Below, piece by piece: positions 49,723 through 58,985 of a stretch of DNA of 64,000 nucleotides. The translations under genes and the position numbers were made by a program. Origin of the DNA: Nonomuraea coxensis DSM 45129 (GTDB lineage Bacteria; Actinomycetota; Actinomycetes; Streptosporangiales; Streptosporangiaceae). The stretch spans positions 3,204,501-3,268,500 of the forward strand of contig NZ_CP068985.1 of assembly GCF_019397265.1 (NCBI RefSeq). Direction: 5' to 3'. Numbering within the stretch: the first letter of the stretch is position 1; each line of letters starts with the position of its first letter. The notes beneath the pieces are model-generated. The model saw only the letters and a list, made by a program, of their open reading frames with translations, had not been told where the DNA came from and searched no databases.

Positions 49723-50940
49723 ATGAAGGTCGTCCTGGGCGTCAGCGGCGGCATCGCCGCTTACAAGGCGTGCGAGCTGCTGCGGCTGTTCACCGAGTCC
49801 GGCCACGAGGTGCGGGTCGTCCCGACCCGCGAGGCCCTGAAGTTCGTGGGCGCGCCCACCTGGGCCGCCCTGTCGGGCAACCCCGTGTCGGCCGAGGTGT
49901 GGGACGACGTCCACGAGGTGCCCCACGTGCGGATCGGCAAGAGCGCCGATCTCGTCGTGGTGGCGCCCGCGACCGCCGACCTGCTCGCCAAGGCGGCGCA
50001 CGGGCTGGCCGGCGACCTGCTCACCAACACGTTGCTCACCGCGACGTGCCCGGTCGTCCTCGCGCCCGCGATGCACACCGAGATGTGGCAGCATCCCGCC
50101 ACCCGCGCCAACGTCGCCACGCTGCGCGAGCGCGGCGTGATCGTCCTCGATCCGGCCGTCGGGCGGCTCACCGGAGCCGACACCGGTCCCGGGCGCCTGC
50201 CCGACCCCGCCGAGATCTTCCAGGTCTGCCTGCGTGTGCTGCGCGGCAGGCCGCGCGACCTGGCCGGGCGCAAGATCGTGGTGTCCGCCGGCGGCACCCG
50301 CGAGGCGATCGACCCTGTCAGGTTCCTCGGCAACCGCTCCACCGGGCTGCAGGGCTACGCCCTGGCCCGCACGGCCGCCGCGCGCGGCGCGGAGGTCACG
50401 CTGGTGGCCGCCAACGTCGCGCTGCCCGACCCGGCCGGGGCCACGGTCGTCCGGGTGGAGTCGGCGGCCCAGTTGCGCGAGGCGGTGCTGGCCGCGTCGG
50501 CGGGGGCCGACGTCGTCGTCATGGCGGCCGCGGTGGCCGACTTCCGGCCCGCGTCCCGGCACGACGTCAAGATCAAGAAGACGGACGGCGCGCCCGAGCC
50601 CATCCATCTCACCAAGAACCCCGACATCCTCGCCGAGCTGGGCGAGCTGCGCCGCGCGGCCCGCGAGGCCACCGACGGGCTCGCGCCCGTCGATCCCGCG
50701 GTCATCGTCGGCTTCGCCGCCGAGACGCACGACGTGCTCGCCAACGGCCAGGCCAAGCTCGCCCGCAAGGGCTGTGACCTGCTGGTGGTCAACCAGGTGG
50801 GGGAGGGCCGGGCCTTCGGCACCCCCGACAACGCGGCCACCGTGCTGGTCGCCGGGGGCGAGCCGGTGGAGGTGCCGCTCGGGCCCAAGGAGGACGTGGC
50901 CGACGCCGTCTGGGACCTGGTGGCTCTGCGGCTTCCGTGA
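49723..50940 (+). CDS. coaBC: Phosphopantothenoylcysteine decarboxylase / synthetase
   Basis: Bifunctional coenzyme A enzyme of 405 residues. The N-terminal CoaC flavodoxin-like half has VVLGVSGGIAAYKACELLRL, VAPATADLLAKAAHGLAGDLLTNTLL and VLAPAMHTEMWQHPA (active-site His and substrate clamp). The C-terminal CoaB half has VVSAGGTREAIDPVRFLGNRSTG, VMAAAVADFRP, KIKKTDG and CDLLVVNQVGEGRAFG. ATG 49723 follows rpoZ by 8 bp. Confidence 0.96.
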   Translation: MKVVLGVSGGIAAYKACELLRLFTESGHEVRVVPTREALKFVGAPTWAALSGNPVSAEVWDDVHEVPHVRIGKSADLVVVAPATADLLAKAAHGLAGDLLTNTLLTATCPVVLAPAMHTEMWQHPATRANVATLRERGVIVLDPAVGRLTGADTGPGRLPDPAEIFQVCLRVLRGRPRDLAGRKIVVSAGGTREAIDPVRFLGNRSTGLQGYALARTAAARGAEVTLVAANVALPDPAGATVVRVESAAQLREAVLAASAGADVVVMAAAVADFRPASRHDVKIKKTDGAPEPIHLTKNPDILAELGELRRAAREATDGLAPVDPAVIVGFAAETHDVLANGQAKLARKGCDLLVVNQVGEGRAFGTPDNAATVLVAGGEPVEVPLGPKEDVADAVWDLVALRLP

Positions 50941-51050
50941 CCTGTGCCACAAAAGCGGCGAAAACGTACAAAGCGTGTAAGACCGATTACCCGATCACCT
51001 GTTGCGACACTCCCGCCCGCCTGCGGATACTTGGGGCGAAGGGGGACGGA

Positions 51051-51413
51051 ATGCCGCTGGGTTCTGCTGTCAGGGATCGGTGCCGGACGTTGCTCGGCGG
51101 ACAGGGGGACATCCATTACGTGTTCCCCGCGTCCGCGGCGGGGCCGGCGGACACGGGACACTTCCTCGTCGTCGTCACGGACGCGTCCATAGCGGTGCTC
51201 GCCACCCGGACGCTCAGGACCGACCGCCCGATCGGCGTCTACGCAGAGTTCCCGCGCAGGACCCGGCTCGGTCCGGTCCTGCCTGGACCGGTTCTCGAGC
51301 TGGGCTCGATGATGTTCGCCTTCGATGAGGAGTACGCCGCGGTCGTGGCGGCGGCCGACGCGGAGGTGTTCGCCCCCGAGACGCTGCCCCACGATCCGCT
51401 GCCGGACCTGTGA
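51051..51413 (+). CDS. Conserved hypothetical protein between coaBC and metK
   Basis: 120-residue soluble protein I cannot assign. It has alternating beta-strand-like segments: DIHYVFPASA, HFLVVVTDASIAVLATRTL, GVYAEFPRRTRLGPVLPGPVLELGSMMFAFDEEYAAVVAAADAEV. The pattern (short strands with a C-terminal helix, a 'value checked against a threshold' look) suggests a PH-like or bacterial PH-superfamily fold, as inference only. ATG 51051 has a strong AAGGGGGA site. The next gene is metK, 146 bp downstream. Confidence 0.72.
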   Translation: MPLGSAVRDRCRTLLGGQGDIHYVFPASAAGPADTGHFLVVVTDASIAVLATRTLRTDRPIGVYAEFPRRTRLGPVLPGPVLELGSMMFAFDEEYAAVVAAADAEVFAPETLPHDPLPDL

Positions 51414-51559
51414 CTCGTGCGACGCGAGTGCGGCAGGGGGCATGGTTTCGCGACCCGGCTCCCGGTAGGGCTAGACTTCGGCGAGGCCCCGGCGCGCGTC
51501 CGTCCCGATGTCCCGGGCCGTCGATACGTCAGCAGCCGCTGCATTGAGGAGCCACTGAG

Positions 51560-52747
51560 TTGTCACGTCGCCTGTTCACCTCCGAGTCGGTCACAGAGGG
51601 CCACCCGGACAAGATCGCCGACCAGATCAGTGACGCGATTCTCGACGCCATGCTCAAGGACGACCCCAAGAGCCGGGTCGCCGTCGAGACGCTGATCACC
51701 ACCGGCCAGGTTCACGTCGCAGGCGAGGTCACGACCGAGACCTACGTCGACATCCCCGGCGTCATCCGCGAGAAGATCCTCGAGATCGGCTACGACGCCT
51801 CCCACAAGGGCTTCGACGGCGCCTCGTGCGGTGTGTCGGTGTCCATCGGCGCGCAGTCGCCGGACATCGCGCAGGGCGTGGACGACGCCTACGAGCACCG
51901 CGTCGACGGCGACGGCGACGAGCTCGACCGCCAGGGCGCGGGCGACCAGGGCCTCATGTTCGGCTACGCCTGCCGTGAGACCCCCGAGCTGATGCCGCTG
52001 CCGATCACGCTGGCCCACCGCCTCTCCCTGCGGCTGTCGCAGGTCCGCAAGAACGGCACCGTCCCCTACCTGCGGCCCGACGGCAAGACCCAGGTCACCA
52101 TCGAGTACGACGGCGACACGCCCGTCCGTCTCGACACCGTGGTCGTCTCCACGCAGCACGCGGCCGAGATCGACCTCAAGGAGATGCTGACGCCCGACAT
52201 CAAGGAGCACGTCGTCGACCCGGTGCTCGCCGACCTCGAGATCGAGGTCGAGGGCTACCGGCTGCTGGTCAACCCGACCGGGCGCTTCGAGATCGGCGGC
52301 CCCATGGGCGACGCCGGCCTGACCGGCCGCAAGATCATCATCGACACCTACGGCGGCATGGCCCGCCACGGCGGCGGCGCGTTCTCCGGCAAGGACCCGT
52401 CCAAGGTCGACCGTTCGGCCGCCTACGCCATGCGCTGGGTCGCCAAGAACGTCGTCGCGGCCGGGCTCGCCGACCGGTGCGAGGTCCAGGTGGCGTACGC
52501 GATCGGCAAGGCGCAGCCGGTCGGCCTGTTCGTCGAGTGCTTCGGCACCGAGAAGCTGCCGGTGGAGAAGATCCAGAGCGCCGTGCTCCAGGTGTTCGAC
52601 CTGCGGCCGGCGGCGATCATCCGCGACCTCGACCTGCTGCGGCCCATCTACTCCGAGACCGCCGCCTACGGGCACTTCGGGCGTGAGGGCTTCTCCTGGG
52701 AGTCCACCGACCGCGCGGAGGCCCTCCGCACGGCCGCTGATCTCTGA
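51560..52747 (+). CDS. metK: S-adenosylmethionine synthetase
   Basis: Makes SAM from methionine and ATP. 395 residues with [101 protein letters not shown] (P-loop-like and K+ site) and [11 protein letters not shown]. The start is TTG 51560, preceded by GAGGAG 8 nt upstream; no ATG/GTG fits the conserved N-terminus. A TAGACT -10-like hexamer lies at 51474. I see no known SAM riboswitch in the leader. Confidence 0.96.
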   Translation: MSRRLFTSESVTEGHPDKIADQISDAILDAMLKDDPKSRVAVETLITTGQVHVAGEVTTETYVDIPGVIREKILEIGYDASHKGFDGASCGVSVSIGAQSPDIAQGVDDAYEHRVDGDGDELDRQGAGDQGLMFGYACRETPELMPLPITLAHRLSLRLSQVRKNGTVPYLRPDGKTQVTIEYDGDTPVRLDTVVVSTQHAAEIDLKEMLTPDIKEHVVDPVLADLEIEVEGYRLLVNPTGRFEIGGPMGDAGLTGRKIIIDTYGGMARHGGGAFSGKDPSKVDRSAAYAMRWVAKNVVAAGLADRCEVQVAYAIGKAQPVGLFVECFGTEKLPVEKIQSAVLQVFDLRPAAIIRDLDLLRPIYSETAAYGHFGREGFSWESTDRAEALRTAADL

Positions 52748-52779
52748 CCGCCGGGTCCTCGGGCCCGGGTGATGCCGGG

Positions 52780-52803
52780 GGCGCCGTCGTGACGGCCGGC
52801 GCC
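52780..52803 (+). terminator. Hairpin after metK
   Basis: GGCGCCGTC-GT-GACGGC(C)GGCGCC: a GC-only stem with a bulge, 33 nt after the metK stop. Likely terminator, but imperfect. Confidence 0.4.
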
Positions 52804-52855
52804 GCCTGATTCTGTGCCTGTGCGCGAGCCCGGGCCGTGCCGTTCGGCGCGGTCC

Positions 52856-52947
52856 GGGCGTACGCCTGCCCCTCCGCGGGGTGTTCGCCGGGCCGTCCGC
52901 GGGCGTACGCCGGGCCGTCCGCGGGCGTACGCCTGCCCCTTCGCGGG
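52856..52947. repeat. Direct-repeat block upstream of priA
   Basis: A 22-bp unit is repeated exactly head to tail (52889-52910 and 52911-52932), and the block is flanked by two near-identical 25-bp segments (52856-52880 and 52923-52947) centred on the palindrome GCGTACGC. No gene overlaps it. Confidence 0.75.
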
Positions 52948-53010
52948 CGGTCCCTTCCGCCGTGGGTGCGGGCGGGCGTGGCGAGCGGGCGGGTCTGGTA
53001 GACGTTATGC

Positions 53011-55518
53011 GTGACCGACTCCGACGACGCCCTCCTGCCGCTCGACGCCGTGCGGCCCGCGGCCTCGTCGAAGGACACCAAGGGCGCCGTCGTGCCCGCG
53101 CCCGAGCGGCCCGTGGCGCGGATCGTCGTGGACAGCCCGCTGCCCCACCTCGACCGGCCCTTCGACTACGCGGTGCCCGCCACCCTGCACGAGACGGCCG
53201 AGCCCGGGGTGCGGGTGCGGGTGAGGTTCGCCGGCAAGCTGGTCGACGGGTTCCTGCTGGAGCGGGTGGACGAGAGCGACCACGAGGGGCGGCTCATGCC
53301 GCTCGAACGGGTGGTGTCCCCCGAGCGGGTGCTGACGCCCGAGATCGCCGGGCTGGCCAGGGCGGTCGCCGACCGCTACGCGGGCACCCTCACCGACGTG
53401 CTCCGCCTCGCCATCCCGCCCCGCCACGCCAAGGCCGAGGCCGAGGTCGCGTCCGAGGCCGCGAAGCCGGACCGTTCCACGGTGCCGGGAGCGGCCGCCC
53501 CTGACGGGACCGACGCCCCCGGCGGCACGGATGCCCCGGATGGGACCGACGCCCCCGATGGGACGGACGCCCCCGTCGGTATGGGGGCCCTGGAGCGGAC
53601 GGGGGCCCAGGATGCGGGGAGCAGCCGGGGCGGGGAGAGTGCATGGGATGCGTATCCGATGGGGCCGTCCTTTCTGGACGCGCTTCGCGCCGGCAGGGCG
53701 CCCAGGGCGGTCTGGTCGGCGCTGCCCGGCGCCCTCGGCTGGGCCCGGCCCGTGGCCGAGGCCGTACGGGCGACGCTGGACGGCGGCAGGGGAGCGGTCG
53801 TCGTGGTCCCCGACGGCAAGGACGTGGCGCTGGCCGATGCCGAGCTGGCCCGCCTGCTCGGGCCGGGCAGGCACGTGGCGCTCACCGCCGACCTCGGCCC
53901 CGCCGAACGGTACCGCCGCTGGCTGAGGGTGCTGCGCGGCCAGGTACGCGCCGTCGTCGGCACCCGCGCCGCGATGTTCGCCCCGGTCGCCGAGCTGGGG
54001 CTGGTGGCGATCTGGGACGACGGCGACGACCTGCACGCGGAGCGGCTGGCCCCGTACCCGCACGCGCGCGAGGTGCTCGGCCTGCGCGCGCACCGGACCG
54101 GGGCCGCCATGCTGATCGGCGGCTACGCCCGTACCGCCGAGGCCACCCAGCTCATCGCGGGGCGCTGGGCCCGTCCCATCGTGGCGGCCCGCACCACGGT
54201 CAGGAGCCTCGCGCCGCGCGTCCGGCCCGCGGGCGAGGACGCCGAGCTCGCCAAGGACCAGGCCGCCCGCCAGGCCCGCCTGCCCAGCCTCGCCTGGCGC
54301 GCGCTGCGGCACGGGCTGGACGGCGGGGGCCCGGTGCTGGTCCAGGTGCCCAGGCGCGGCTATCTGCCCGCCCTGGCCTGCCGGCACTGCCGTACGCCTG
54401 CCCGCTGCGTCCTCCCGCCCACCCGGACCCTTCTCGCCCCGCCGTCCGGCGTCGCGGGCGGGGGAGAGGCGGGCGGACCGTCCTACGGGCTGCCGGGCTC
54501 TCCTGGTGGCGGTCACCGAGGAGAGTCGGGCGGTCCGTCCCATGGGCTGCCGGGCTTTGCCGGTGGCGGTCACGAAGGGGGGTCCTCCGTTGCGCCGCCG
54601 GATCCGGTGCGCGGTGGGGAGGGCGGGCGCGGTCTCTCCGGTGAGCCGGTTCCTCAGACCTCCGGTGATGCGGGCCTTCAGGATGCCGGGGAGGGGGTTC
54701 AGGGCGTCGGCGTCCCTCTGCCGCTGGAACTCGCGGGGACGGCCGCCGTGTCGTGCCACGGACCGCTGGCGCTGCGCGGCGGGCACGCGGCCCCCTACTG
54801 CCGCTGGTGCGGCCGGGTGGACGCCGCGTGGCGCTGCCCGTCGTGCGGCAGCCCGCACCTGAGGGCCGTGGTGACCGGTGCCCGCCGTACCGCCGAGGAG
54901 CTGGGCAGGGCCTTCCCGTCGGTCCCGGTGCGCACGTCCGGCCGGGACGGCGTGCTGGCGACCGTGCCCGCCGCCCGCGCCCTGGTCGTCGCCACACCGG
55001 GGGCCGAGCCGGTGGCCGAGGGCGGGTACGCCGCCGCCGTCCTGCTGGACGGCTGGGCGCTGCTCGGCCGCGCCGACCTGCGGGCCGGCGAGGAGGCCGT
55101 ACGCCGCTGGATGAACGCCGCCGCCCTGCTGCGCCCCGGCGCGGAGCTGGTGGTGCTGGCCGACGCCGCGCTGCCCGCCGTACAGGCTCTGGTGCGCTGG
55201 GACCCGATCACGCACGCCGAGCGCGAGCTGGCCGACCGGGCCGAGCTGGGCTTCCCGCCCGCGGTGCGGATGGCCACGCTCACCGGCCCGGCGTCCGCCG
55301 TCCGGCAGATGATCGACGAGGCCCGGCTGCCCGCCGAGGCGCAGGTGCTCGGCCCCGTGCCGGTCGACGACGAGGGCCAGGAACGGGCCATGATCCGGGT
55401 ACGCAGAACCGGTGGGGCCGCCCTGGCGGCAGCGCTCAAGGGGGCCAGCGGGGTACGCGCGGCGCGTAAGACGCCGGATGTCGTGAGGGTGAGTGTCGAC
55501 CCGCTCGACCTGATTTAG
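53011..55518 (+). CDS. priA: Helicase-degenerate primosomal protein N' (PriA-like)
   Basis: 835-residue PriA homologue for replication restart, of the actinobacterial type that lacks helicase residues. The 3'-DNA-binding domain is at about 30-150. Where Walker A should be, the sequence reads GGRGAVVVVPDGKD (no GKT), and the DEAH position reads AIWDDGDDLHAE. The Cys pairs of the zinc region are kept (CRHC, C469-type, CHG, YCRWCGR, CPSCG). It is interrupted by a Gly/Ser/Pro-rich insert at about 475-575, and a hexapeptide repeat (APDGTD-like, four copies) sits at about 164-189. GTG 53011 directly follows TAGACG+6 nt, suggesting a leaderless start. Confidence 0.9.
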   Translation: MTDSDDALLPLDAVRPAASSKDTKGAVVPAPERPVARIVVDSPLPHLDRPFDYAVPATLHETAEPGVRVRVRFAGKLVDGFLLERVDESDHEGRLMPLERVVSPERVLTPEIAGLARAVADRYAGTLTDVLRLAIPPRHAKAEAEVASEAAKPDRSTVPGAAAPDGTDAPGGTDAPDGTDAPDGTDAPVGMGALERTGAQDAGSSRGGESAWDAYPMGPSFLDALRAGRAPRAVWSALPGALGWARPVAEAVRATLDGGRGAVVVVPDGKDVALADAELARLLGPGRHVALTADLGPAERYRRWLRVLRGQVRAVVGTRAAMFAPVAELGLVAIWDDGDDLHAERLAPYPHAREVLGLRAHRTGAAMLIGGYARTAEATQLIAGRWARPIVAARTTVRSLAPRVRPAGEDAELAKDQAARQARLPSLAWRALRHGLDGGGPVLVQVPRRGYLPALACRHCRTPARCVLPPTRTLLAPPSGVAGGGEAGGPSYGLPGSPGGGHRGESGGPSHGLPGFAGGGHEGGSSVAPPDPVRGGEGGRGLSGEPVPQTSGDAGLQDAGEGVQGVGVPLPLELAGTAAVSCHGPLALRGGHAAPYCRWCGRVDAAWRCPSCGSPHLRAVVTGARRTAEELGRAFPSVPVRTSGRDGVLATVPAARALVVATPGAEPVAEGGYAAAVLLDGWALLGRADLRAGEEAVRRWMNAAALLRPGAELVVLADAALPAVQALVRWDPITHAERELADRAELGFPPAVRMATLTGPASAVRQMIDEARLPAEAQVLGPVPVDDEGQERAMIRVRRTGGAALAAALKGASGVRAARKTPDVVRVSVDPLDLI

Positions 55519-55567
55519 ACCGTTTCCCCGATTCGCTCATCGGAGGACCAGCCGTTAGCGTGCCCCT

Positions 55568-57037
55568 GTGTCGATCGAATGGGTGAACCAAGCCATCGAC
55601 GACCTGCGTGCCTGGGGGCGCGCGCGGGAAGTCGAGGTGGACGCGGACGAGGTCCGCCTGCTCTGCGACTACGCCAGCGACTACCTCAACGTCGACGAAC
55701 TCGGTGACTTCACCGCCGAGACCTTCGACGAGCTGCTCCTGTCCATCTATCCGCGCAAGGTCATCGCACCTCCGGAGAGCGCCCCGGAGACCATCGCCGC
55801 CGCCCGCACCCTGGTCGCCTACCTCATCGAGACGGGCGCCGTCCCCGAGGACCGGGCGGCCCGCATGCGGGAGCGCATCGCCGACATCGAACCCCGCCTG
55901 TCCGACGCGCTCGCCGACACCTCCAACTTCGGCATGGCCAAGAGCCTGTTCAGCTCCATCGGCCCCGAGTCGCTGGAGCAGTCGATCGCCATCCCTTCCG
56001 GCGAGGTGCCCGACCTCGGCGAGGCGCCCTGCGACTGTCCCGGCTGCACCCCGCTGCCCGCCGCCCGCCTCGCGCCGCCCGAGGAGCTGACCGCCGCCCT
56101 GGGCGGCGTCCCGATGCTGCGCGAGCGGCCACTGCCGGGGGCCGGCGAGCCGCTGCGCGAGTGGGCCGACGTGGTCACCGGCATCCTCGAACGCGACCCG
56201 CGCGGCTCGGTCACCGGCTCCGCCGAGCTGGACGAGGGTCTCTACGACCTGTTCGACATGCTCTACCGCCTCCAGGTGCGGGTGCCGGTCGGCGTCATCG
56301 GCGACTACCTCGACGACCTGTCCGGCGACGGCGAGGACGACCTCGGCGCCGTGCTCGACCGGCTGTCCTGGTGCGGCCTGCTCCGGGTGGAGGACGGCGA
56401 GGCCGAGCTCACCCCGCTGGCCGTCTGGGGCCTGCGCGAGCACTACCTCGCGCTCGGCCTCGACGCCCCGCTCGCCCCCGACCTGGCCGAGGCCGACGCC
56501 TTCGGCCTCATCCAGGGGCTGCTCGAAGGCGTGCCCGCCGAGCTCGCCGAGGGCGACATCGACCGCTGGCTGAGCGGCCGCACCCCCGGCGAGGCGGCCG
56601 GCGAGCTGCTGGCCGCCGCCTCGGGCGCGCCCGCCGTGGCCCGCGGCATCGCCGTGACCATCGTCGACCGGCTCGGCGCGGAGGCCGAGCCGCAGCTGCG
56701 CGACCACCTCGACGACGCCGAGCTGCGCCCCCACGTCATCCACTGGCTGGCCGCCCGCGGCCTGCCCGCGCCGCAGCTCACCCAGGACGAGCTGCTGTGG
56801 GTCAGCGTGGACATGCTCGCCCTCGCCATGCCGGCCGCCGAGGAGGACCCGGAGATCTTCGCCGAGAACATGGCGGCGTCCGGTCCGCCCGCGCATATGA
56901 TCGAGGAGATGTGGCGGGTCGACCACCCCGACGTGGTCGAGGTCCTGGAGCTGCTGGGACGCTCGATCCCCGACGGCACGGTCGCCAAGGCCGCCCGCAA
57001 GGCGGCCTTCAAGGCCCGCTCCCGGGCGATCCGTTGA
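55568..57037 (+). CDS. Unrecognised helical protein, paralogue A of priA-def pair
   Basis: 489-residue acidic protein I do not recognise. The N-terminal 150 residues are helical (IEWVNQAIDDLRAWGRAREVEVDADEVRLLCDYASDYL), followed by a short CDCPGC motif near residue 155. A winged-helix-like stretch follows, LSWCGLLRVEDGEAELTPLAVWGLREHYLALG, then repeated helices and the ending DHPDVVEVLELLGRSIPDGTVAKAARKAAFKARS. The last 200 residues align with the next gene. GTG 55568 has TAGCGT 6 nt upstream and no ribosome site, so it may be leaderless. Confidence 0.75.
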   Translation: MSIEWVNQAIDDLRAWGRAREVEVDADEVRLLCDYASDYLNVDELGDFTAETFDELLLSIYPRKVIAPPESAPETIAAARTLVAYLIETGAVPEDRAARMRERIADIEPRLSDALADTSNFGMAKSLFSSIGPESLEQSIAIPSGEVPDLGEAPCDCPGCTPLPAARLAPPEELTAALGGVPMLRERPLPGAGEPLREWADVVTGILERDPRGSVTGSAELDEGLYDLFDMLYRLQVRVPVGVIGDYLDDLSGDGEDDLGAVLDRLSWCGLLRVEDGEAELTPLAVWGLREHYLALGLDAPLAPDLAEADAFGLIQGLLEGVPAELAEGDIDRWLSGRTPGEAAGELLAAASGAPAVARGIAVTIVDRLGAEAEPQLRDHLDDAELRPHVIHWLAARGLPAPQLTQDELLWVSVDMLALAMPAAEEDPEIFAENMAASGPPAHMIEEMWRVDHPDVVEVLELLGRSIPDGTVAKAARKAAFKARSRAIR

Positions 57038-57074
57038 GTACGCTCATGTGACTGCCGTGCAGTAAGTTTCGTGA

Positions 57075-58403
57075 GTGGCCAACAACGTCTTCGACCTCGC
57101 CGAGCTGCGCAAGCTGATCGATGAGCAGGCTGCCGTGCCCCCACGGCAGGCCGAGGCGGCTCCCGCCGAGGAGCACGAAGCGCTGACCTTCCCGCCGGTC
57201 CTGCTGGCGTCCGACGCCGAGCTGGCGCGGGCGGTGCCCGCGGTGCCGCTCGTGGCCGACGCCATCAGGCTCACCGCCTGGACGGGCGAGCGCGCGGTCG
57301 GCCCCGACGGGCACCTCGGCGAGACCGACGCGGCGGCCGCCGCCGCCCGGCTCGGCCTGAGCGCCGCCCGGCTGCGCCTGGTCTGGATCGTCGCCGTCAA
57401 CACCGGCCTGCTGCGCATCACGGCCGGACGGGTGGCGCGGGGCCCGTTGTCGATGCAGCTCACGGTCGAGGCCACGCTCGAGTTCTGGGACGGCGTGGTG
57501 ATGGACGTCCTCGACCGCGCCGACGACGGTCTGACCGGCTCGGCCGTGGTGGACGGCCACCTGGCCGAGATGCTGGCCACCATCTACTCCGTGCGTTCGG
57601 GGGTCGCCACCGCCAACCTCGCCCGCGGCATCCTCCAGTCCCACGAGGTGGCCTGCGCCCCCGGGGCGGCCGAGATGCGCCGGCTGGCCGCCGCGCTGCC
57701 GGCCGAGCTGCTGGAGGCGCTGTCGCTGCTGACGTACTGCGGGCTGGTTGAGCAGACCTCCGCGGGGCGCACGGCGCTCACCCCGCTCGGGGTGTGGGCC
57801 GTCCGCCGCGACCTGCTGCGCGAGGGACACGACGCGCCGACCGCCGAGGAGGTGGAGGTCTTCGCCGACCTGTCGGCGGCCGAGCTGGTCGAGGCGCTGG
57901 TCAAGGGCACGGCCACGCAGAGCGCGGTCGCCGGGTGGCTGGAGCGCCGCCCGCCCGAGTCGGCCGCGCGCGACCTCCTCGCGATCGCCGCGTCCGGCAC
58001 CGCCGGGCAGCGCGGCGCGGTGGGCGCGATCCTGGAGGAGCTGGGTCCCGAGGCCGAGACGCCCGTGCGCGAGGCGCTCGGCCAGCCGCTCCTGCGCCGT
58101 TACGCCGCCTCCTGGCTGCACATCCGCGACCTGCCGGCCCCGGCGCTCGGCCCCGAGGACCACACATGGCTCGCGGTCGACTCCCTCGCGGCGCTGCTGC
58201 ACCTGTCCGGGCCCGCCGCGGCGCGGCTCGACCCGCCGGAGGACCTCGTCAAGCTCGTCGCCGAGATGCCCGCCGTCGGGCACCCCGACACCGTCGCCGT
58301 GCTCGACCTGCTGGCCGGCCGGCACGACGACCAGCAGGTGGCCAAGGCCGCCCGTAAAGCCGCGATGAAGGCCCGGTCGCTCCAGCACACTAAACTGGGC
58401 TGA
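57075..58403 (+). CDS. Unrecognised helical protein, paralogue B of priA-def pair
   Basis: 442-residue protein paralogous to the preceding gene. Shared landmarks are the winged-helix-like LTYCGLVEQTSAGRTALTPLGVWAVRRDLLREG, WLHIRDLPAPALGPEDHTWLAVDSLAALL, HPDTVAVLDLLAG and the basic tail VAKAARKAAMKARS. It lacks the partner's CDCPGC motif and has its own N-terminus (LTFPPVLLASDAELARAVPAVPLV). HEAT/SEC-C-like scaffold proteins have similar features, but I cannot name a family. GTG 57075, 37 bp after paralogue A, with TAAGTT 6 nt upstream and no ribosome site. Confidence 0.75.
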   Translation: MANNVFDLAELRKLIDEQAAVPPRQAEAAPAEEHEALTFPPVLLASDAELARAVPAVPLVADAIRLTAWTGERAVGPDGHLGETDAAAAAARLGLSAARLRLVWIVAVNTGLLRITAGRVARGPLSMQLTVEATLEFWDGVVMDVLDRADDGLTGSAVVDGHLAEMLATIYSVRSGVATANLARGILQSHEVACAPGAAEMRRLAAALPAELLEALSLLTYCGLVEQTSAGRTALTPLGVWAVRRDLLREGHDAPTAEEVEVFADLSAAELVEALVKGTATQSAVAGWLERRPPESAARDLLAIAASGTAGQRGAVGAILEELGPEAETPVREALGQPLLRRYAASWLHIRDLPAPALGPEDHTWLAVDSLAALLHLSGPAAARLDPPEDLVKLVAEMPAVGHPDTVAVLDLLAGRHDDQQVAKAARKAAMKARSLQHTKLG

Positions 58404-58431
58404 TCCCTCGCGACGAAACGGAGTGACCCCT

Positions 58432-58980
58432 TTGGCGATCCAGTCGATCCGGCTGTTCGGAGACCCGGTGCTGCGCACCCCGGCGGCCCCGGTCGTCGAC
58501 TTCGACAGGGAGCTCCGCAAGCTGGTCAAGGACCTCACCGACACGATGATGGACGCGCCGGGCGCGGGCCTCGCGGCCCCCCAGATCGGCGTCGGCCTGC
58601 GGGTGTTCACCTACTACGTCGACGACCAGCTCGGCCACCTGATCAACCCCGACCTCGACCTGTCGTCCGAGCTGGACGAGGAGGGCGAGGAGGGCTGCCT
58701 GTCCTTCCCCGGGCTGTCGTTCCCGACGCCGCGCGCCGTGCGGGCCGTGGCCAAGGGCTACGACATGCACGGCGAGCCGGTCACGCTGGAGGGCACCGAC
58801 CTCATGGCACGATGCTTCCAGCACGAGACCGACCATCTCGACGGCATCCTGTTCATCGACCGCATGGACCCCAAGCAGCGCAAGCTCGCCATGAAGGCGG
58901 TTCGTGAGGCCGAGTGGAGCGGGCTCGCCGCGCCCGTCGTCAAGTTCTCGCCGCACGCGACCGGCGGAAAGGCACTCTGA
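58432..58980 (+). CDS. def: Peptide deformylase
   Basis: Removes the formyl group from nascent proteins. 182 residues with motif 1 [11 protein letters not shown], motif 2 EEGCLSFPG and motif 3 QHETDHLDG (Fe/Zn ligands Cys and two His). TTG 58432 is preferred: GGAG lies 8 nt upstream and [18 protein letters not shown] is the family start. GTG 58423 would sit directly on the ribosome site. The fmt gene follows 5 bp after the stop, a classic def-fmt pair. Confidence 0.95.
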   Translation: MAIQSIRLFGDPVLRTPAAPVVDFDRELRKLVKDLTDTMMDAPGAGLAAPQIGVGLRVFTYYVDDQLGHLINPDLDLSSELDEEGEEGCLSFPGLSFPTPRAVRAVAKGYDMHGEPVTLEGTDLMARCFQHETDHLDGILFIDRMDPKQRKLAMKAVREAEWSGLAAPVVKFSPHATGGKAL

Positions 58981-58985
58981 CAAGC

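Noticed and set aside
51414..51559. Possible SAM riboswitch ahead of metK
   Set aside because: I could not find the conserved cores of SAM-I/IV, SAM-II or SAM-III; only a TAGACT element and a ribosome site are visible.
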